Source of the DNA: Atkinsonella hypoxylon
Lineage: Eukaryota; Ascomycota; Sordariomycetes; Hypocreales; Clavicipitaceae
NCBI GenBank assembly: GCA_000729835.1
Contig: JFHB01000158.1
Span: 1-64,000 of the forward strand
Length of the DNA stretch: 64,000 bases
Direction of reading: 5' to 3'
This document shows positions 10,909-22,900 of this stretch, one piece after another; positions within the stretch are counted from its first letter, which is position 1, and each line of letters begins with the position of its first letter. The position numbers were made by a program, and so were the translations under genes. The notes beneath the pieces were generated by a model. That model was not told the DNA's origin and made no database searches. It saw only the letters and a list, made by a program, of their open reading frames with translations.

Positions 10909-12371
10909 ATTGGAGTGAGCAAAGTGACGCTGCAGGATTTTGGAAGCGAGAAGTGGTGCTTCATATTGAGCATGTTTCGCATGTTTTGGTGGCCTTCGTT
11001 TCTCAAGTATCTGTTAATGAATGTTTGATTATTTGTGATGCCCATGCTCAGATATAGTAAACGAGTATCTGACCATGAATCTCCTCGTGGAGGGCTTTCT
11101 GTCGACAAAGATCCAACTTGTGAAGTTTTGCGGACCGATTGAGCACGTGGGACTTCCTTATCACAGTCCGGCTCTTGCTGCTCGTCCAACCCAAGTCGCT
11201 CTTTCCCTTTTTTTCACGAAATGCCGCCCTATACCGCCTTTCCCGCCAATATTCCAAGCTGAGCAAAGCCCGTCGAAATCATCTCCGTCTTGCAAATCAT
11301 TGTACTATAGGCCGAGCAACGCTCAGCACGAGAACTTCGGATGTACGAAGATTCATCATCTGGATTTACGAGAGAAAATGGACGAAACTTTGAAAGACGA
11401 ATGATAGATACCTATGTTGTATTTCCATTTACAGAGCACCTGTCTACGAGCCGGTGGCAGATGCTCATGCCTACATACTTTGCCACTTCGCGGACTAACT
11501 CTGAAGACCTCTGGCACTTACAAACTGGGCACTTAGGCAAGGCTGCGCTAAGGAATCTCAGTAACAACATCAGAGGAGCTTGCCTGACTGGTACGGAGCG
11601 TAAGAACTGCGAGACATGTGCTCGTTTGTACGCTAAGAAAGTGATACCGCGGAGGTACCCACCGGGCTCATAACTATTGCGCTAAATGCTGCGTTTTGAG
11701 AATTACTATATTGTCTCTCGCTTGCCAAAAAAAAAAAACCTCAACAAACGCACACTTCTGCTGATACAAAGGGCGTTATAGCACAAAAAGAAACGTCAAG
11801 GGTACTTTTGGGTGTGGATCGCACTAAAAGTGACCAACCTCGATTTGGTTAGGGCCAGTGCGTTATTTGCGTGGTTGTCCGGAAACTGTGAAGGACGGAG
11901 ATTTTCTTAAGTCAGAGAGCCTGTATGTACACTCCAACCCCTGTTTTATTTCGCCAAGATACCTGTTCCACTTTTATGTGCTCGCTAACAGCCGTAATTG
12001 GCCACTGCTGTTAGGGAGGTATTCCGTATTCCGTACTCCGTACAGGAGAATACAATATAACCCCTGTATAGTGTAATTGCCAAGAAGCATCATGCACAGT
12101 CATCTCCCATCTTTTCAGCTGGCTCGTATTCGTACCCGCGCCGTCTCCCCCCCCTCCCCACCCACCCTACTTGACGAGCCAGAGGTAGATCCAGCTTCTG
12201 ACACACCAATGAGCCATCAAATATCGAAACAACAGAACGCCCCCCCTAGTGGTACTCGCGATCCTTCCCCGTCGCCGCCTATACACATTTCGTACCAAAT
12301 CAAACATCTTGACGGAAACGGGGAGCAAATTACCAAGAGTTTCTCCGGGAAGAAAAGTCCCTTGGCCGACC
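10909..12371. other. Intergenic region with a Copia relic
   Basis: Between the CRAL-TRIO gene and the EBP-like gene. Apart from the retroelement scrap at about 11341-11673, it holds an A tract near 11729, a short AT-rich stretch, and pyrimidine-rich promoter-like sequence (12146-12172) before the EBP-like gene. Open frames here overlap each other and look spurious. Confidence 0.55.
11341..11673 (+). mobile_element. Ty1/Copia polyprotein fragment (GAG-pre-integrase region), relic
   Basis: A 110-codon open frame contains LWHLQTGHLG, then AALRNLS, and a downstream C-x2-C pair (NCETCARLYAKK) followed by basic residues and PPG. This order matches the GAG-pre-integrase zinc-binding segment of Ty1/Copia polyproteins. 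No integrase core, reverse transcriptase or LTR is visible nearby, so this is a decayed fragment. The match is strongest from about 11500 to 11673. Confidence 0.7.
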
Positions 12372-13176
12372 ATGGAAAGCCCAATCGTGAAGGCGTTCGA
12401 CGCGCACCCTTACTACCCACCGGGCATCAGCATTCCCAAATACGTAGCCAACACCATGAGCACCCTCACTCTGATTTCCATATTCTGCTTGGGCTGCAGC
12501 GCCATTTTTGCGACAACTTCCTGGTTTGCCTTTAGGATCCGGCCTTCTATTACCATTCCCACGCTGCTACTTGCCTTTTGGTGGACCCTCTCGGGGTTCA
12601 TTCACCTATTCTTCGAAGGTATGTCGATGCTACGCACCCATCAGTCAATATGAGCCCAGCCTACGGTACTCTTATGTGTGTTCCATCCGATGGCTAAATG
12701 CTCACCAAGGTTACTTCTCCTACAATCATGTTGACATTGCCGGCAACAACGACCTGTTCGGCCAGCTCTGGAAGGAGTATTCCCTGTCAGACTCTCGCTA
12801 CATAACTCAAGACCCCTTCCTCGTTATCATGGAGTCCATAACTGCCTTTCTTTGGGGGCCAATGTCCTTTTTCATCGCTTACGCCATCATCACCGATCAC
12901 CATTGGAGGTTTCCTCTCCAGCTAATCGTCAGCCTGGGCCAGCTATACGGCGATCTCCTGTACTATGGCATCTTCTGGTACAATGAGTTTGTCAACGGCG
13001 TGGTTTACTCCCGTCCCGAGCGTTACTACTACTGGGCCTACTTCGTCCTGTGCAATGCCTTTTGGATTGTTATTCCGCTTTGCCAGGTTGGATATTGCGC
13101 TTGCACATGGGCGAATGCTGACAAAAAGACCAAAGTCTTGGGAGGCTTAGCCAAGAAGCGTGAATATATGAAATAG
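12372..13176 (+). CDS. EBP family (EXPERA domain) sterol isomerase-like membrane protein
   Basis: Exons 12372-12618 and 12710-13176 join in frame (FEG|YFSYNH) to give 237 residues. Four or more hydrophobic segments are visible. The second exon closely follows the emopamil-binding protein pattern: QLWKEYSLSDSRY, then MESITAFLWGPMSFF, QLIVSLGQLYGDLLYYG, and a final aromatic helix. In animals and plants EBP isomerises the sterol C8-C9 double bond to C7-C8 in the ER. The conserved His and Glu residues (HLFFEG, MESITA) are present. Most ascomycetes rely on the unrelated ERG2 for this step, so this protein may be redundant or act on another sterol or ligand. The ATG chosen gives MESPIVKAFDAHPYYPPG, which resembles EBP N-termini. 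Confidence 0.9.
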
Positions 13177-15019
13177 AAACTCAAGACTTACAAATTTACC
13201 CCGGTTTGTTGACCTAATAAGGGCAAATATACACACAGGCCGTTCTGAGTGGTGGTAGAGAAATATTAATCACATTTCTCCACTACTAGAGACAAACGGC
13301 CTTGTCCGTCCTTCGCTACTTCGCTACCAACATACCAAGTCATGCGACGCCCAAACAAACAACGTGCGCCCTTATCTTCGACGAGTTGCCTTGTCAGTGT
13401 TTGCAAGGGCACTGTTGTAGCGCAGCATAGTCACGGAGGTCACTAAGGCCTTTTGCACGTTCTCAAACAGATTCGCCAAATAGGTACGAGGTGGTCAATT
13501 TATTCCAACCTCAGCAGCAACGGAGTGGGTGGCGAGCGCCTTGTTAAATTGACCACTCACGGATAGACTCTTTCAAGATTTTGCAGGTCATCCATCTTAA
13601 GTTCAACCGGAGGCAGCTGTCACGATTCCAACAGAAGCCAGACGCAGGGTCCGCCTGGAAGTCCCACAGTTAAGCTTCTCTTGGAGATATGACCAACCTG
13701 GCTCAAGTATGGCAAATGTCTAAGAGCTTTGGTTAGCTAATGCCCTTGCAAAGAAGTTTGTCCAAATAATACAACGACTGTATTGGCACCCGCATTCATG
13801 CACAGTAATAACTTCTGCATATAGTGGCATCTGAAAATTCTCTCATTTCCTATCTGATAAGGTGGACAGAATAACTGATGAGTGCTTGCTTCTCTGCAAG
13901 TCAAGAGAAAATTTAGTAGACTGCACTTACCGGCCCCTTTTTCCCCATTGGCTCGATGGAGTGGCTCCGAGTGACACCTTCCCAAAAGAAAAAAATAAAA
14001 GAAAAAGAAAAAAGCCCCCTGACTAAGTGGGGCTGCGAGAGCTCTTTGTAAACTGTCACCAGAATCCGGGTTGGCCCGCGACATGGACTAAACTAGCATG
14101 GGGGGGAAAATGTAACTTCTACGGCGATTATTAATTGGGCGGTGAACCTTGTACGGTGGCACATCAGTTACGGTGGCACATGAGCCCGCTTTGCAGCGGC
14201 TGGCCACGCGAACCCATCTGCGACAGCCACCGCACCTGCCCACCCCGGAGACGCTCCGGCTCCTGATCCACAATGGGCCGCAGAGAAATCCACATCGAAG
14301 AGCTTTGCCTTCATCTAATTGGAGAAAGTAACAAGGCGGAGGGATTCTTTGCCCAGAATTCCTGGCCATGGCAAAGAACGTTTCCTATGTGATGTGTCGT
14401 GTTCCATCTGCCAAGTGCAGGTGCCGAGTTTGGGGCGTGGAGAGCAGAATTGCATGGGGACTCCTTCATGCTCCGAGAAACCCAACCATTTACTCCGTAT
14501 ATCCCCTCATTTCCAAAGAGCACCTCTAAGAAACAATAGGACGCCTGTGCGGTGTGGCATTTGGCGATGGGCTCAAGTCGGCAAATTGTTGATGTCAGTT
14601 GTGGGGGGAGACATGCGAAACTTGTATGGGCGGCCGATACCGAGGTGTTCCTTACAGACAGCTAATTCTCCATGGCGTTGGGAAAGACTCAGCAGGCCTC
14701 ACCGACTGGGCTTGCGTGCTCGCGTAGTCGCGAGCTTATGCGAAGTAGGCGACTAACACGGATGTCTCAGGGTCAAGCTGCATGAGGTGAAGGAGACGAT
14801 GGACTTTGCTCAACGCTAAGGATAGTAGCACTACAACAGCACTATGCATAAGAATTCAATGATTAAATATATTAAAAGTTAGGTGCTAATGAGCGTCACA
14901 TCTGGTCTTGACTATTCACAGTCATTGACTTCTTACTATCATATGCATCACCTGTCTCTTTTTGACGCCATTCAACCGCTGTACTAGCCCCGTGCACATT
15001 GACACACTTGGCAAAATTG
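13177..15019. other. Intergenic region, about 1.8 kb, convergent gene ends, no gene recognised
   Basis: Lies between two convergent genes. Short open frames (for example 14319-14756) lack domains. A 13-bp direct repeat TACGGTGGCACAT occurs at 14152 and 14169. Function is not apparent. Confidence 0.5.
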
Positions 15020-17679
15020 CTAAATCTTGACAGCAAAGACCGAATTCTGACTTTTCAACGAAGCAGTTTCATCCCTGCTCCTCTGGCCCCAGGGAACCCC
15101 TCTCTCAAAAGAAGTTTCTCGTATGATGGACGGAATCCGCATGGCTGTCTCGCGGGGGATTTTATGCTGCGTCGGATTGGGCGTTCTCGGGGGTTTCGGC
15201 CATAACTGCAACGGCGACTGCAATCTCTCTTCTGATTGCCTATCATTGGTGACTCTATAGTTCTCTCTGTGCTGACCCTCGTTATCTGCGATTGAAACCG
15301 TGACTCCCACTTCTGAACTCCGAGCTGATGCTGCACCAGAAAGAGCCTCAAGGCTGTAGAACCGAGCAGGGACGCCATTGCTCTTCAACGAAGGTTTGGG
15401 TGCTCGCATGGTTGTTGATGCATGCTGATTATGTATAGCTTTAGTGACAGAGTGATCCTCGGTCCGGCCCGACGCGTTTGACTGCCTTTCTCCAAGTGTT
15501 TCTGATGATCGACGCGCTCGGATTTTGGGTCTGCGATTTGGCATGTCCGTTTTGTAATGGGTCGGCACAATGTTTTTATCAATCTGAACCGACGTTCCAG
15601 ACATGGAAGAGCCAGGGCGGATGTTCTCAGTGGTGGTTACAGCAGGTTTCCTTGTGGCGCGATTCTGAGGACTCGTTTCATCATCCACAATGACAATCAT
15701 CCAGACGCCAACTTTGCCATTGGAACCAATGAGCGGGGTGCAGTGAAGCCATCGAGATCGTCCCGTCGTCTCTTCCTCCAAAGGACCATCGATATCGCCA
15801 TCTGCATCAAGATGTGCTTCTAATGGGTGATCATGATGCACATTCTTGCGTTGAGGTCGGCGCTTATAAGAAGCAGCGGCCCTATGACTGATGGTGAGCC
15901 ATTTCACTTTTGCAGTCACACTCTGGCCATGAGCGAATGCTTCTACAAGCTGCTCTCTCATTTGCTCTGACCCGCCGATTCGGTTGAGCAGCGGTGACTG
16001 CAAGATACCAGGCATCCGCATGGAAGGGCTGGTAAACAGGATACGCAAAGAAGGGTACGGCCTGACAAGCAAGTAGTGTTCATAGACACCAGTCAGACAA
16101 CCGTTATGGTTTGCGGCCAGTGAAGCAGCGGTTGTGGTCGGCAATGAAGGCAAAGATTCATGTCTCAAGTCCGTGGCGTCGCCTGAGCTGTCTTGGCCCA
16201 AAACGACCCGGTTTCTCGAGATAGTGGGCGTGTGGGTTGACTGTTCATTTGAGCCTTTAGGTATCGGCCTACCAATCGCAATCTTTTCGTCAGAGCGAAG
16301 GCCAGTGTTGGTCTGTAGTGGTAGACGATGCATGTAGCCGCCACGTTCTCTCGCGATATCCAGTTCACGTGGTCCCAGAATTTCGGCGAGTTGGGTGAAT
16401 TCGTCCTTAGCCTGAGGGGATTGTGGCTTTCCGGCTTCTACTCGCTCGTCTTCATCGGCAACCCGCTGGAGGGTACCCAGATCATAGCAGCCCATTGCCA
16501 AGCCTGACACATCAACTTGGGCGCCAACGAAGTACCTTATGACACCGCGGCTATCGTATAAAGGCGCAATCTATGAGCGCACAGTCAGACTAGCTGTCAA
16601 AAGTTGCATATTGCAAAGGGAGAGATAGTCACATCATACCATAGCAATATTCATGAATGGAGTCCCATCACGCCTGTAATTCAAAAACGTCTCATAGTGC
16701 TCCACGCCAGCTTCAACCTTTTCGCGGATGCGACTTATGCTAAACGGGTTCGTACAAGGGCCTTGAAGAAATCTGCAATTTCGGCCTATGACATAGTCCA
16801 TCCCATACTGGGTTGTTCGATTAAACTCTTCAGATATAAAAACTATTGGATTGTCGTGTCGGGAGGGATCTGTGAGGCAGAATACTTCAGCTAAACCTTC
16901 GGATGCATTGCGTGGTGTTCCCATGATCCTGTGCCTGATTGACACAGATACTGTCTGGATCCATATATGAGTGATGTACATAGGGAGATCCTCGCGCGCC
17001 AGTATGTCAAATGCCGAGTTCGCCTTAACTTGTAGCTCTGGGTTGGCTGTATGCTGAGCTTGGTAGTATTCGTGGGTGAATCCAAAGTCGTTGAGCGGTC
17101 CTAGCTGGCGAAGAACGGCATTACTATATTCGATGGCACGGAGAGCCTTCACGGCATTGAAATAGTACGTCAGAAGCGGCACAGAGCCTGGTCGATGGTG
17201 ATGCAAGAAGTTCGAGAATCGGTTGAGATGTGCCGGATCATCAAAAATAGACTGTAGGTGACGATTTGAGAAAAGCAGTTCAGAACGTTTTTCTAGCTTA
17301 TATTTAAGAGTGCTGGTATCGTTCCGCTCGACTGGCATCACGAGGTCAAAACTGCCTGGATCCAACTCATCTTCGTCAATAGGTTCAAGTCCATCAGTGT
17401 CGCCTTGTGCTACTTGTAGGGAAGGTAATTTTCCTGCTTCGTTATTGCCTTTACTTGACAACGGAGATGGCGGTGGAAGCGGTAGTGGTTTGGTGGAGAA
17501 GTCGGGCTCGTCTAAACTCGGCTCACTGTGACTACTGCATACCAGCCATTGAGATTAGCAACGTATTTCCTGGCACGCAGAATCTAAATCTTGACAGGAG
17601 AATTTTACCTTGAACCAGCTGGTGATAGTGGAGGGACAGCTGCTGATGCATTCGGAGGGTTCATACTGGCTGATGCCAT
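15020..17679 (-). CDS. RGS-LOV-PAS blue-light photoreceptor
   Basis: Exons in gene order: 17679-17609, then exon 2 ending at 16640, then 16570-15020. With exon 2 starting at 17522 the frame is kept and the protein has about 834 residues. The nearer acceptor (exon from 17535) fits only if translation starts at 17651. Residues about 108-228 resemble an RGS fold (SNRHLQSIFDDPAHLNRF, then GSVPLLTYYFNAVKAL). The LOV domain has the FMN-binding signature GRNCRFLQGP; its Cys, near residue 277, is the expected photo-adduct residue. A second PAS-like domain spans the start of exon 3 (HYLLVRPYPSLRILFTSP to VGVWMIVIVDDE). The C-terminus is basic and low complexity. Characterised fungal RGS-LOV proteins bind acidic membrane lipids on illumination; that activity here is inference. 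Confidence 0.88.
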
Positions 17680-19083
17680 AACAGTGAAGGTATCACGAGT
17701 GAAGAAACAACCTGCAAGTGAACCAATCCGACGGCCAAATTGATGACGCAAGGTACACAATTCAATCTAGGTCCCTGGAAGCATTATTTCCGACGGCAAA
17801 TGAGCGTTGACCGCGTACTTATAGCGGATCGCTTAAATCGATGTATCTACCATCACGGCTGCTCGGAGTAAGACGGGCTCTTGGTGGCGACCATGGTCCA
17901 TGATCGTGCCTTTGATTAAACGTTTTCTGACGATTTCCAAAAATGGTCAGGGACATGGGAATCGAAGTTAAAAAGTTTAACTCTTTGAAATTTCGTTGGC
18001 TTGCGCATACACTCGCCCACCGCCATGTTTTGGCTTCCACATCCCCACAAACACTCATGACCCAAGCTTCAAGCGACGTGAGGAGACAACATGTTAATTG
18101 CTTTTGTTAGCAGCCGTAATTCGACTGGTCCAGGCCGTATTTTCTCTCAAGCAAGGAAAAAAAAAGGAATTAGAATCGAGACACCTAAACAACCTATCAG
18201 TTTCTAGACAGGTCTTATTGGCAGCGTTACGGCGTGCATAACACCCTCATGCATGCTGTTCATGATTGTATTATTACTCCCGGCGCATTTCACTCACAGT
18301 ACAATAGCGCGCGTGGGAGTAGTACTGTGACATAGCGGCTACCCAAACCACGATAAAAAGTTGCGGCGATGTCCACCAAGAATTTTCCGACCACGTGTTC
18401 CCCTTCGTACTGAAGATGCCATCTCTGGTGTTTTTTTTTTTTTTTCAATCGCAGTGGTGAGCGATCGCCGTGGGATGATACATTAGGGTGCTGGGAAAGA
18501 TTGTCAGGGTCTGAGAGGCTGTGAACCATCGCTGATTCCACTCGCAGCTAGCTAGGATCATGACGCAAGCGAGACAATAAGCGAAGAAAAAGGAAAACTC
18601 CCGAAAAAGAAAATCTTGTGACCCCTGAGCAGTCAAGGCCCGGTCATTTGGCATGTTGACCTTGTAAGTCAGCTCATATGATAACTTGCCATGTTATCCG
18701 CCTGTCGCCCTGTACAACGGCAAGGGACAGACTGCAGTTTGCGTCCTAAACGTTAATAACGGTAGTTCACACAGCCACATGCATTAATGAGGCAGTCGGG
18801 ACATATTACTAGTCATTTGCGTCCACCAACAGCATCAAGGGTTATTGCAAAATGCATAGTCGCACTGCATTGTGCTAGAGAGGAACAGATCTCTTGAGGC
18901 TCCGCGTCGACAAGTGCGGTGAGTGAATTCGGGTATAGTTCCATAAATCCCATATGGAGGAAAGCACAGCAAGCCTATGGACCAAAACTGTTTCTTCGAT
19001 GCAGTGACGGAACGGTGTGCGGAACGCCTCAGATTCCAATCGTGGTCGTTTTGACCGGCGTAGGGTGGGTGCGTTGAATGACA
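17680..19083. other. Intergenic region, about 1.4 kb, no gene recognised
   Basis: Upstream region of the photoreceptor gene and downstream of the PAC3 gene. A 16-base T tract sits near 18430. Open frames are short and without homology. Light-responsive promoter elements may lie here but none is obvious by eye. Confidence 0.5.
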
Positions 19084-19575
19084 TTACAAAACCTTTTGGG
19101 CCAATTCGAGAAGGTCGAAAAACGCCTCACGCTCAGGGTCAATCTTAGATAATCCCAACCCAAGAACCAGGCTTCTCCTATCCTCTGGATATTTGAGAGA
19201 CAAATGGCTGGCAATCTGTGCGGCATAGAGTTGGCCGAAAGTCTCTCGCTCATGGCCACCGCCTCCCAGAAGTGTGATGGGAGACAAATGTGTGGATGGA
19301 AGGAGTCCGTGGCTCGAGCTTGGCAGCGTCATTTCCACCATGCCAGCAGACGACTTCGTCAGGGGAACTTGAATCTGCACATCTGTTAGAATCCTAGAAT
19401 TTTCCCGCCTTAGCTAATGTCAAATTACCCATTGTGATAAACGCCCCTCTTGGCTGATGGTGACGAGGAACTTGTCCGAGAAGCTCAATGACGTGACTTC
19501 CGTCTTGATACCATTGACAATTCCGCTGGCCTGTCTGCCCAGAACAGGGAACTTGTCTTCTCTGAATTCTGCCAT
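19084..19575 (-). CDS. PAC3: Proteasome assembly chaperone 3 homolog
   Basis: Exons 19575-19429 and 19374-19084 encode 145 residues. The acceptor inside ATGTGCAG is chosen because it joins SQW to IQVPL in frame, as in family members. The N-terminal exon reads FPVLGRQASGIVNGIKTEV...SFSDKFLVTISQEGRLSQW, the recognisable PAC3 core. The second exon ends LVLGLGLSKIDPEREAFFDLLELAQKVL, the family's C-terminal helix. PAC3 (Poc3/Irc25 in yeast) pairs with PAC4 to guide alpha-ring assembly of the 20S proteasome. It is divergent from DHR1 and shares a 337-bp promoter region with it. Confidence 0.88.
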
Positions 19576-19912
19576 TGTATCAAGCGTACAAGGTATCGCG
19601 TACAAGGTATTGACGTTCAACAAGATTCGTCCGGTTGCACGAATGGTTGGACGAGAACTGGCAAAAGGTGAGATGAGACTAGGGGCACCACCAACTGACC
19701 CCGCGCTAGGCCGGATATAGCTGTAGATTTTGGCGGTCTGCAGCGGCGCAAAATTGGTTCTTTTTTTTTTAGAGCCAAAAATCCCTACCTAGGTAGGCAT
19801 ACGGGTGACATTGCTGAAAGACCAGCGTCTTTGTTCTTTGAATGATTCGAAGCATCGACGCTCTGGTCCAATCTCACACAATGAGGAGCACATCATAGAA
19901 ATAATATGCACC
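19576..19912. promoter_or_regulatory. Shared divergent promoter PAC3/DHR1 with a 14-bp palindrome
   Basis: The 337 bp between the two start codons contain a 10-base T tract (19761-19770) and the perfect palindrome CCTACCTAGGTAGG at 19784-19797. A related TACCTAGGTA core appears near 23768 downstream of DHR1. A regulatory role is inference. Confidence 0.5.
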
Positions 19913-22900
19913 ATGGCCAAGTTTGTGCCTCGGCAGCGAAAGCACAAAGTGCTTGCTCGGCAAAGAGGGAAAGAGAATGCGCAGCACGACATTGAGGACA
20001 CGAACCAGGAAATTCTGCCTGCTACTCAAGCCGAACGCCAGAGGAAGAAGGAGCAATTGAAGAAGGAGCTGCAGCAGCAAGGTACAAAAGTAAGCGGCAA
20101 AAAGGCGAAGCGGCTCGAGAAATACATCGATAATACACTTCGTAAAGATGAAAATAAAGAGCTTCTCGCCAAGCTCGCCGCGCGGCGCATCGATACGTCG
20201 CTTTTCTCGAGTAGTAAATCGCTCGGCCAAGGCAAGGAGACAAAGAAACAGGCATTAACACGGGCTCTGCGACAGCAAAGGGCAGGTCTGACAGGCGACG
20301 ATGACATCCTACTTGAAGAAAGGATCCAGAAAGATGGCGAACCTGAAGCCTACCACGGCCATGAAGATGAAGATGTCATGGTGGAGAAAACGACTTCACT
20401 AAAAACTGGAGAGTCACCACAGCTTATCACTTCGATCCCAGTCACTGTATCTGTTGGATCAGGGCTAAAACGGCCGATGGAACAAGATGACGAGGGTCGG
20501 CCCGTGATCAAGAAGAAACAAAAGAGAGGTGGCCTCAAAACCAAACCTATTCCGCTGGCTTCCATGACAGTTAATGCTGAAGAAGGTGAATCTGACTACG
20601 AGGAGTGGGGAGGCTTCAGCGACGATGAGGTTGCCAGCAAAGACCGTATGAAGAGCCAGGATAAGGAGTCTGGGAAACATGTGGATGGTAGCGATGGATC
20701 AAACGATTCTGACTCAAGCTCCAGAGATGAAATCAGCGGGTACGAGGAGGACGAGTCGACTGAGCAGGATTCGGACAGCGATGACCAAGATGGCGAGGGC
20801 TCTGCGCAACGATCTTCTGCATTCAAAGCATGGGCTCTCCAACAACGTAATGAAGCATTGGGTTTCAACCCTTCGGAAAATATTGATCCAGTGGATATTC
20901 CAAAACCAGAAAATTTCGTGCCCAGAGCTGCTGAACAAGATCCGCTGCCATTGGAGCTACAGCCTACTGTGAACGACGCCAGGAAGGCATACAGCGTGAC
21001 CGTGACAAGGCCAGCCGAAATCCAAGAAGCTCGCATGAAGTTACCCGTTGTGTCCGAGGAACAAAGGCTCATGGAGGCTATTCACAACAATGACATTGTC
21101 GTCATATGTGGTGCAACAGGCTCAGGAAAGACTACTCAGGTACCACAATTCCTTTATGAAGCAGGGTACGGATCTCCAACTTCACCAACACCAGGAATGA
21201 TTGCGGTAACGCAACCACGCCGAGTGGCTGCTGTTTCCATGTCGAGACGAGTGGCAGACGAGCTGGGCGATCACTCTGCGGCCGTCGCGTATCAGATCAG
21301 ATTTGAAGGTACTGTGTCTGACAAGACTGCTATCAAATTTTTGACAGACGGTGTCTTGTTGCGGGAGATAGCACAAGACATCACGTTACGGAAATATTCT
21401 GCCGTAGTCATCGACGAGGCGCATGAAAGAAGTGTCAACACTGACATCTTGATTGGCATGCTGAGCAGGGTCATCAGGCTTCGGGCTGAACTATCTGAAG
21501 AGGAAAAGACAGTGAAACCTCTGAAACTAATCATCATGTCCGCTACCCTGAGGATAGAGGACTTAACCATGAACTCAACGCTGTTCCCTACGCCTCCGCC
21601 AGTGCTGGAAGTAGAGGGTCGACAACACCCCGTCACCATTCATTTCGCTCGAAAAACACACCATGACTACGTGGAAGAAGCCTTCAAGAAGATCATTCGT
21701 GGCCACAGGAAGCTTCCTCCTGGTGGGTTTCTAGTTTTCCTCACGGGTCGCGACGAGATTTTGCAACTAAGCAAACGTCTGAAAGCTGCATTCGGCGGCA
21801 TGACTTCTGCTGATGGCCCCAAGGTCAAAATTTCAGCATATGAGGCTCCAACCGAGGTTGAAGACATCGAATTCGGAAATGTGGATGATGGCGGTGATGA
21901 CTTGGAAGGATTGCCCTCTGACGATGAGGAAGATGAGGAAGAATTCCAGATCGAGACAGATCAGGAAGCTGCACCTTTAAGAATGCAGGTTCTGCCGCTG
22001 TATTCCTTGCTTCCGACCCGAGAACAGCTGAGAGTCTTTGAACCGGTACCACAAGGTACCAGACAAGTCATAGTGGCAACTAATGTCGCTGAGACTAGCT
22101 TGACTATCCCAGGTACGAGGTTCGTGTTCGACTGTGGACGATCTAAAGAACGACAATATGATCGCCAAAGTGGTGTGCAGAGCTACGAAATTGGGTGGAT
22201 TAGCAAGGCGAGCGCAAATCAACGCTCTGGTCGCGCGGGTCGAACTGGGCCTGGCCACTGTTACCGACTGTACTCTTCGGCAGTGTATGAAAGAGACTTC
22301 CAGCCATTTGCGGATCCTGAATTGCTTCGCACGCCGATTGAGGGTGTTGTGCTACAGCTGAAGGCCATGAATCTTCAAAACGTTGTCAACTTTCCCTTCC
22401 CGACACCACCAGAGCGCCAGAGTTTAGCCAGGGCCGAAAAGCTGCTCACTTATCTATCGGCCCTATCGGCATCTGGTCAAATCACACAAATTGGCAAGAC
22501 CATGTCGGTCTTCCCATTGTCCCCTCGATTTTCGAGAATCCTTCTAGTTGGTCATTTACACGACTGCTTACCATATACCATTGCGCTAGTCGCGGGTCTC
22601 TCTACTGCCGAGGTTTTCATTCCCGAAGCTCAAGCAATCCCACAGCTGACTGCGCGGGAAGACGTTGAGATTCGAACCACTGCGGACATTGTGGCTGAAG
22701 ATCGGCAAGCCAACGTACGACGCCTATTTAATGAGGTCCACAAGAATTTTTGCTACCTGGATGACAAGTCTGATGCCATCAAGTTGCTGCAGGTTGTGGG
22801 CGAGTTCGCGCATGAACCGACCGAGGACTGGTGCGAGAGACATTTTGTCAGGTTCAAGGTTCTGAGGGAAATCCAGCAGCTGAGGAAGCAAATCACGGAG

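Noticed and set aside
14319..14756. 145-codon plus-strand frame
   Set aside because: No domain or homology visible, and it overlaps frames on the other strand in a gene-free region.
20596..21072. Ser-rich minus-strand frame inside DHR1
   Set aside because: Shadow of the acidic Asp/Glu/Ser-rich coding region of DHR1 on the plus strand.
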